Assembly (NCBI GenBank): GCA_964371505.1
Contig: CAYJNG010000050.1
Coordinates: 1 to 16,189 of the forward strand
Length of the DNA: 16,189 bases
Origin: CAYJAD01 sp964371505
GTDB taxonomy: Bacteria > Desulfobacterota > Desulfovibrionia > Desulfovibrionales > Desulfovibrionaceae
Reading direction: 5' to 3'
How positions within the stretch are numbered: the first letter of the stretch is position 1; each line of letters begins with the position of its first letter. Under the pieces are notes generated by a model. The model did not search any database. It had not been told where the DNA came from and worked only from the letters and a program-made list of their open reading frames with translations. The position numbers and the translations under genes are program-made. Of this stretch, positions 14,262 to 16,189 are shown piece after piece.

Positions 14262-14410
14262 TTATTTAGTAACGTAACTCATGCCAGATGTCACGCCATC
14301 TTAAAAGCATCTATTTATAGTACCACACTCATATACTAGATTTTTTTTAAAAGAATTTACCCTCTTCTTTTACTTGCAATGTATAAAATGAAGTGTTACT
14401 CAATTTAATC

Positions 14411-14686
14411 ATGGTGCGAATAAATTTTTTCCCCTCATCAGACACAAAGAAAACACAAAGCAAAAAGCCTTGTGTTTCGTGTAAAACAGCTATCTATGCT
14501 GCCAGTAAGCTGTGTTCACATTGTGGCGCGCATCAATCAAAAGATTTTGTGATACAAATTATTGTAGTTGTTCTTTTTTGTCTCATGCTCATAGGAGCGT
14601 ACATTTTTTCTGCCACGCAAGAAAGACTGTCCAACATAGTCGCCCCCATAAGCCATACCAAAGAATACGTACCCCCTTACAAATAG
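14411..14686 (+). CDS. Small zinc-ribbon protein with one membrane helix
   Basis: I do not recognise this 91-residue protein beyond its architecture. A short basic N-terminus is followed by a zinc-ribbon of the kind seen in many small membrane proteins (C21-x2-C24 in PCVSCKTAI and C35-x2-C38 in KLCSHCG). One hydrophobic segment follows (~46-67, IQIIVVVLFCLMLIGAYIF), then a short tail ending in PPYK. The ribbon would be cytoplasmic if the basic N-terminal side stays inside. The ATG at 14411 is chosen; GTG at 14393 would add six residues, and neither has a good ribosome site. TATAAAAT at 14382-14389 could be a -10 element giving a very short leader. The last 10 nt overlap the 3' end of the opposing cardiolipin synthase gene. 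The clean CxxC pairs and membrane helix make a real gene likely. Confidence 0.65.
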   Translation: MVRINFFPSSDTKKTQSKKPCVSCKTAIYAASKLCSHCGAHQSKDFVIQIIVVVLFCLMLIGAYIFSATQERLSNIVAPISHTKEYVPPYK

Positions 14687-16125
14687 GGTGAAAACAACCA
14701 CGCCGCTGCATTGCGTAAACGCTTTGGCAAGGCAAGGCTTTGCGCCTCTTCCAAAAGATATTCCCTGCTCTTTTTCTGAACGCCATCAAAATACACTTGC
14801 ATTTCGCGAGCAAAGGAAGAGTCAAAACACTCCACATTGAGCTCAAAATTCAAACGTAAAGAGCGTGCATCAAAATTTGCTGACCCTATTTGTACATAGT
14901 ATTCATCGATCAAGAATAATTTTGTATGCGCAAAAGGGGGATCTTGAAAAAAAATACGCACCCCATCACGCAAAAGCGTAGGTAAAAGATGATAACTAGC
15001 CCAGTGAACAAGGCGTATATTGTTTTTTTCCGGCAAAATAATACGCACCTCCACACCACGCAAAGCCGCCGCTTTTAGGGCCGCCATAACTTCATGGGTA
15101 GGCAAAAAATATGGCGTCATAATGCGCACACTGCGCTTTGCTGTGCCCATGGCGCTATAAATAAGCTCGTGTAGTGGGTCCGTCCCAGAGCCTGGGCCGT
15201 CCAAAACCATGCGGCATAGTATATCACCGCACATTTCTTCTTCTGCTCTTTTGGGTACAGCATAGTTATTTGTACAAAACCCCCAGTCGAGCAAAAAAGC
15301 TTCCCGCAACTGAGTCACCACAGGGCCAGAACAAACAAAATGTACATCTTGAACAGAAAAGGTGGGATGCTCTTGCACATGATAGTCCGCTATATTCATG
15401 CCGCCGGTGAAGCCTTTGCCATCTGCCACCAGCACCTTACGGTGATTGCGCAAGTTGATAAAAACATTGGGAGGAAACAAGCGTAAAGGCAAAAACTCAG
15501 CCACCTTTACCCCATGACGTGCCAACACGCGCCATGGGCGTGACCATGAATAGTAGGCGCCCAAGCCATCCACCAAAAGCCGCACGTCCACACCGCGGGC
15601 TGCGGCATCGCTTAAAGCTTGTACAAAAAGTGCGCCGTACTGTCCCCCATTAAAAATATAGGTCACAAGGTACACATAATCTTCCGCTTCTTCTATGGCT
15701 TCAAGCATGGCCTTATAGGCAGCATCTCCATTATACAAAGGGTGCACAGCATTGCCGCCGCTTAAAGATTTTCCGGTAAGCTGACGGCCCACTCTATTTA
15801 TGGCTTTAAAACGTGCTGGAATAACATCACTTTGCACATGACCAAGGGTAGGCTTTTGCCCTTTAACCTCTTTTTGATAGTCCGGATGTTCTTGCGCTTT
15901 AAGCTGCGCTTTACGCATAAGCTGCGCCGCACGGCTTTCTGAGCGTTTAATGCCAAATATGGCATACAAAAAAAATCCCACCCAAGGAAGAAAAAGTATG
16001 GTTACCGTCCAAGCCAAGGCCGAACGCGGGTTGGCTTTTTTGAGCAATACATGCCCCACAGCCCAAAAGGCAGCCATATAAGCTAATATTAAGGATATAT
16101 CACCTAAAAAGAAAGTCCATTGCAT
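14677..16125 (-). CDS. cls: Cardiolipin synthase (phospholipase D family)
   Basis: This inner-membrane enzyme makes cardiolipin from phosphatidylglycerol. It has 482 residues, close to the ~486 of ClsA. Two N-terminal membrane helices (~5-30 and 38-60, with the usual NPRSALAWTVTILFLPWVGFFLY) are followed by two PLD domains. HKD motif 1 is NHRKVLVADGKGFTGG (H228, K230, D235) and motif 2 is AHTKLFLIDEYYVQIGSAN (H400, K402, D407). The family segment NFELNVECF is also intact near the end. The ATG at 16125 is preferred because AGGTG lies 5 nt upstream; GTG at 16131, with AAGG 5 nt before it, is an alternative adding two residues. Leftward transcription meets the small zinc-ribbon gene with a 10-nt overlap and no terminator between them. 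Confidence 0.94.
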   Translation of the reverse strand: MQWTFFLGDISLILAYMAAFWAVGHVLLKKANPRSALAWTVTILFLPWVGFFLYAIFGIKRSESRAAQLMRKAQLKAQEHPDYQKEVKGQKPTLGHVQSDVIPARFKAINRVGRQLTGKSLSGGNAVHPLYNGDAAYKAMLEAIEEAEDYVYLVTYIFNGGQYGALFVQALSDAAARGVDVRLLVDGLGAYYSWSRPWRVLARHGVKVAEFLPLRLFPPNVFINLRNHRKVLVADGKGFTGGMNIADYHVQEHPTFSVQDVHFVCSGPVVTQLREAFLLDWGFCTNNYAVPKRAEEEMCGDILCRMVLDGPGSGTDPLHELIYSAMGTAKRSVRIMTPYFLPTHEVMAALKAAALRGVEVRIILPEKNNIRLVHWASYHLLPTLLRDGVRIFFQDPPFAHTKLFLIDEYYVQIGSANFDARSLRLNFELNVECFDSSFAREMQVYFDGVQKKSREYLLEEAQSLALPKRLRNAAAWLFSPYL

Positions 16126-16189
16126 ATGCACACCTGCCTTACACTTTCTGAAAATGCAGCTACAAGAGTCGAACCCAACAACACGTTTT

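Noticed and set aside
16151..16189. tRNA T-loop-like sequence on the minus strand (GGGTTCGACTC) at the right edge
   Set aside because: The flanking bases do not form a 5-bp T-stem (three wobble pairs and a mismatch) and no CCA or acceptor stem is seen. It is cut by the edge; a pseudo-tRNA or att remnant cannot be excluded but is not supported.

Overview
The window looks like a stretch of core chromosome from a Gram-negative, probably anaerobic bacterium. My best guess is a low-to-moderate GC member of the Desulfovibrio group (Desulfobacterota). This is inferred from gene content: a B12-dependent (class II) ribonucleotide reductase, a long-form HisG, a YkgJ-type cysteine-cluster protein overlapping a stand-alone heptose-phosphate adenylyltransferase (so LPS heptose is made), a DUF362 protein and a LapG-type periplasmic cysteine peptidase. 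No 16S or other decisive phylogenetic marker is present.

Layout: 1-1970 (+) is the 3' part of nrdJ, cut by the left edge. 2066-2674 (+) is an unrecognised four-helix membrane protein, closed by a strong intrinsic terminator. 2726-2904 is an intergenic stretch with copy 1 of a repeated element. 2905-4176 (-) is a U32-family protein of TrhP/YegQ type, and 4276-5226 (-) is a PHP-domain phosphoesterase. Divergent from these is a rightward run: a Trm112-like zinc protein, YfcE phosphodiesterase, a DUF362 protein, thiE, hisI and hisG (5495-9293). A hairpin and a 308-nt non-coding gap follow, then ykgJ-like and rfaE2 (9602-10887, overlapping). Leftward genes come next: a LapG-like peptidase (10935-11696), and an EamA transporter sharing an operon with an AbgA-like M20 amidohydrolase (11760-14049). 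14050-14392 is non-coding and carries copy 2 of the repeated element. A small zinc-ribbon/membrane protein (14411-14686, +) overlaps tail-to-tail with a cardiolipin synthase (14677-16125, -).

The genes are mainly housekeeping: deoxynucleotide synthesis, probable tRNA modification, thiamine and histidine biosynthesis, LPS core heptose, cardiolipin, and uptake or turnover of an amide-linked metabolite. I see no insertion sequence, phage, CRISPR array, rRNA or complete tRNA, and no obvious defence system.

The most novel-looking signals are non-coding. First, two same-orientation copies of a ~98-nt intergenic element share a 32-nt block (28/32 identical) and an exact 14-nt block at almost the same spacing; on the minus strand each ends in a small hairpin plus a T-run. 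Second, two mutually exclusive hairpins lie directly in front of the U32 start codon. Third, palindromic candidate operators lie in front of hisI and of the ykgJ-like gene.
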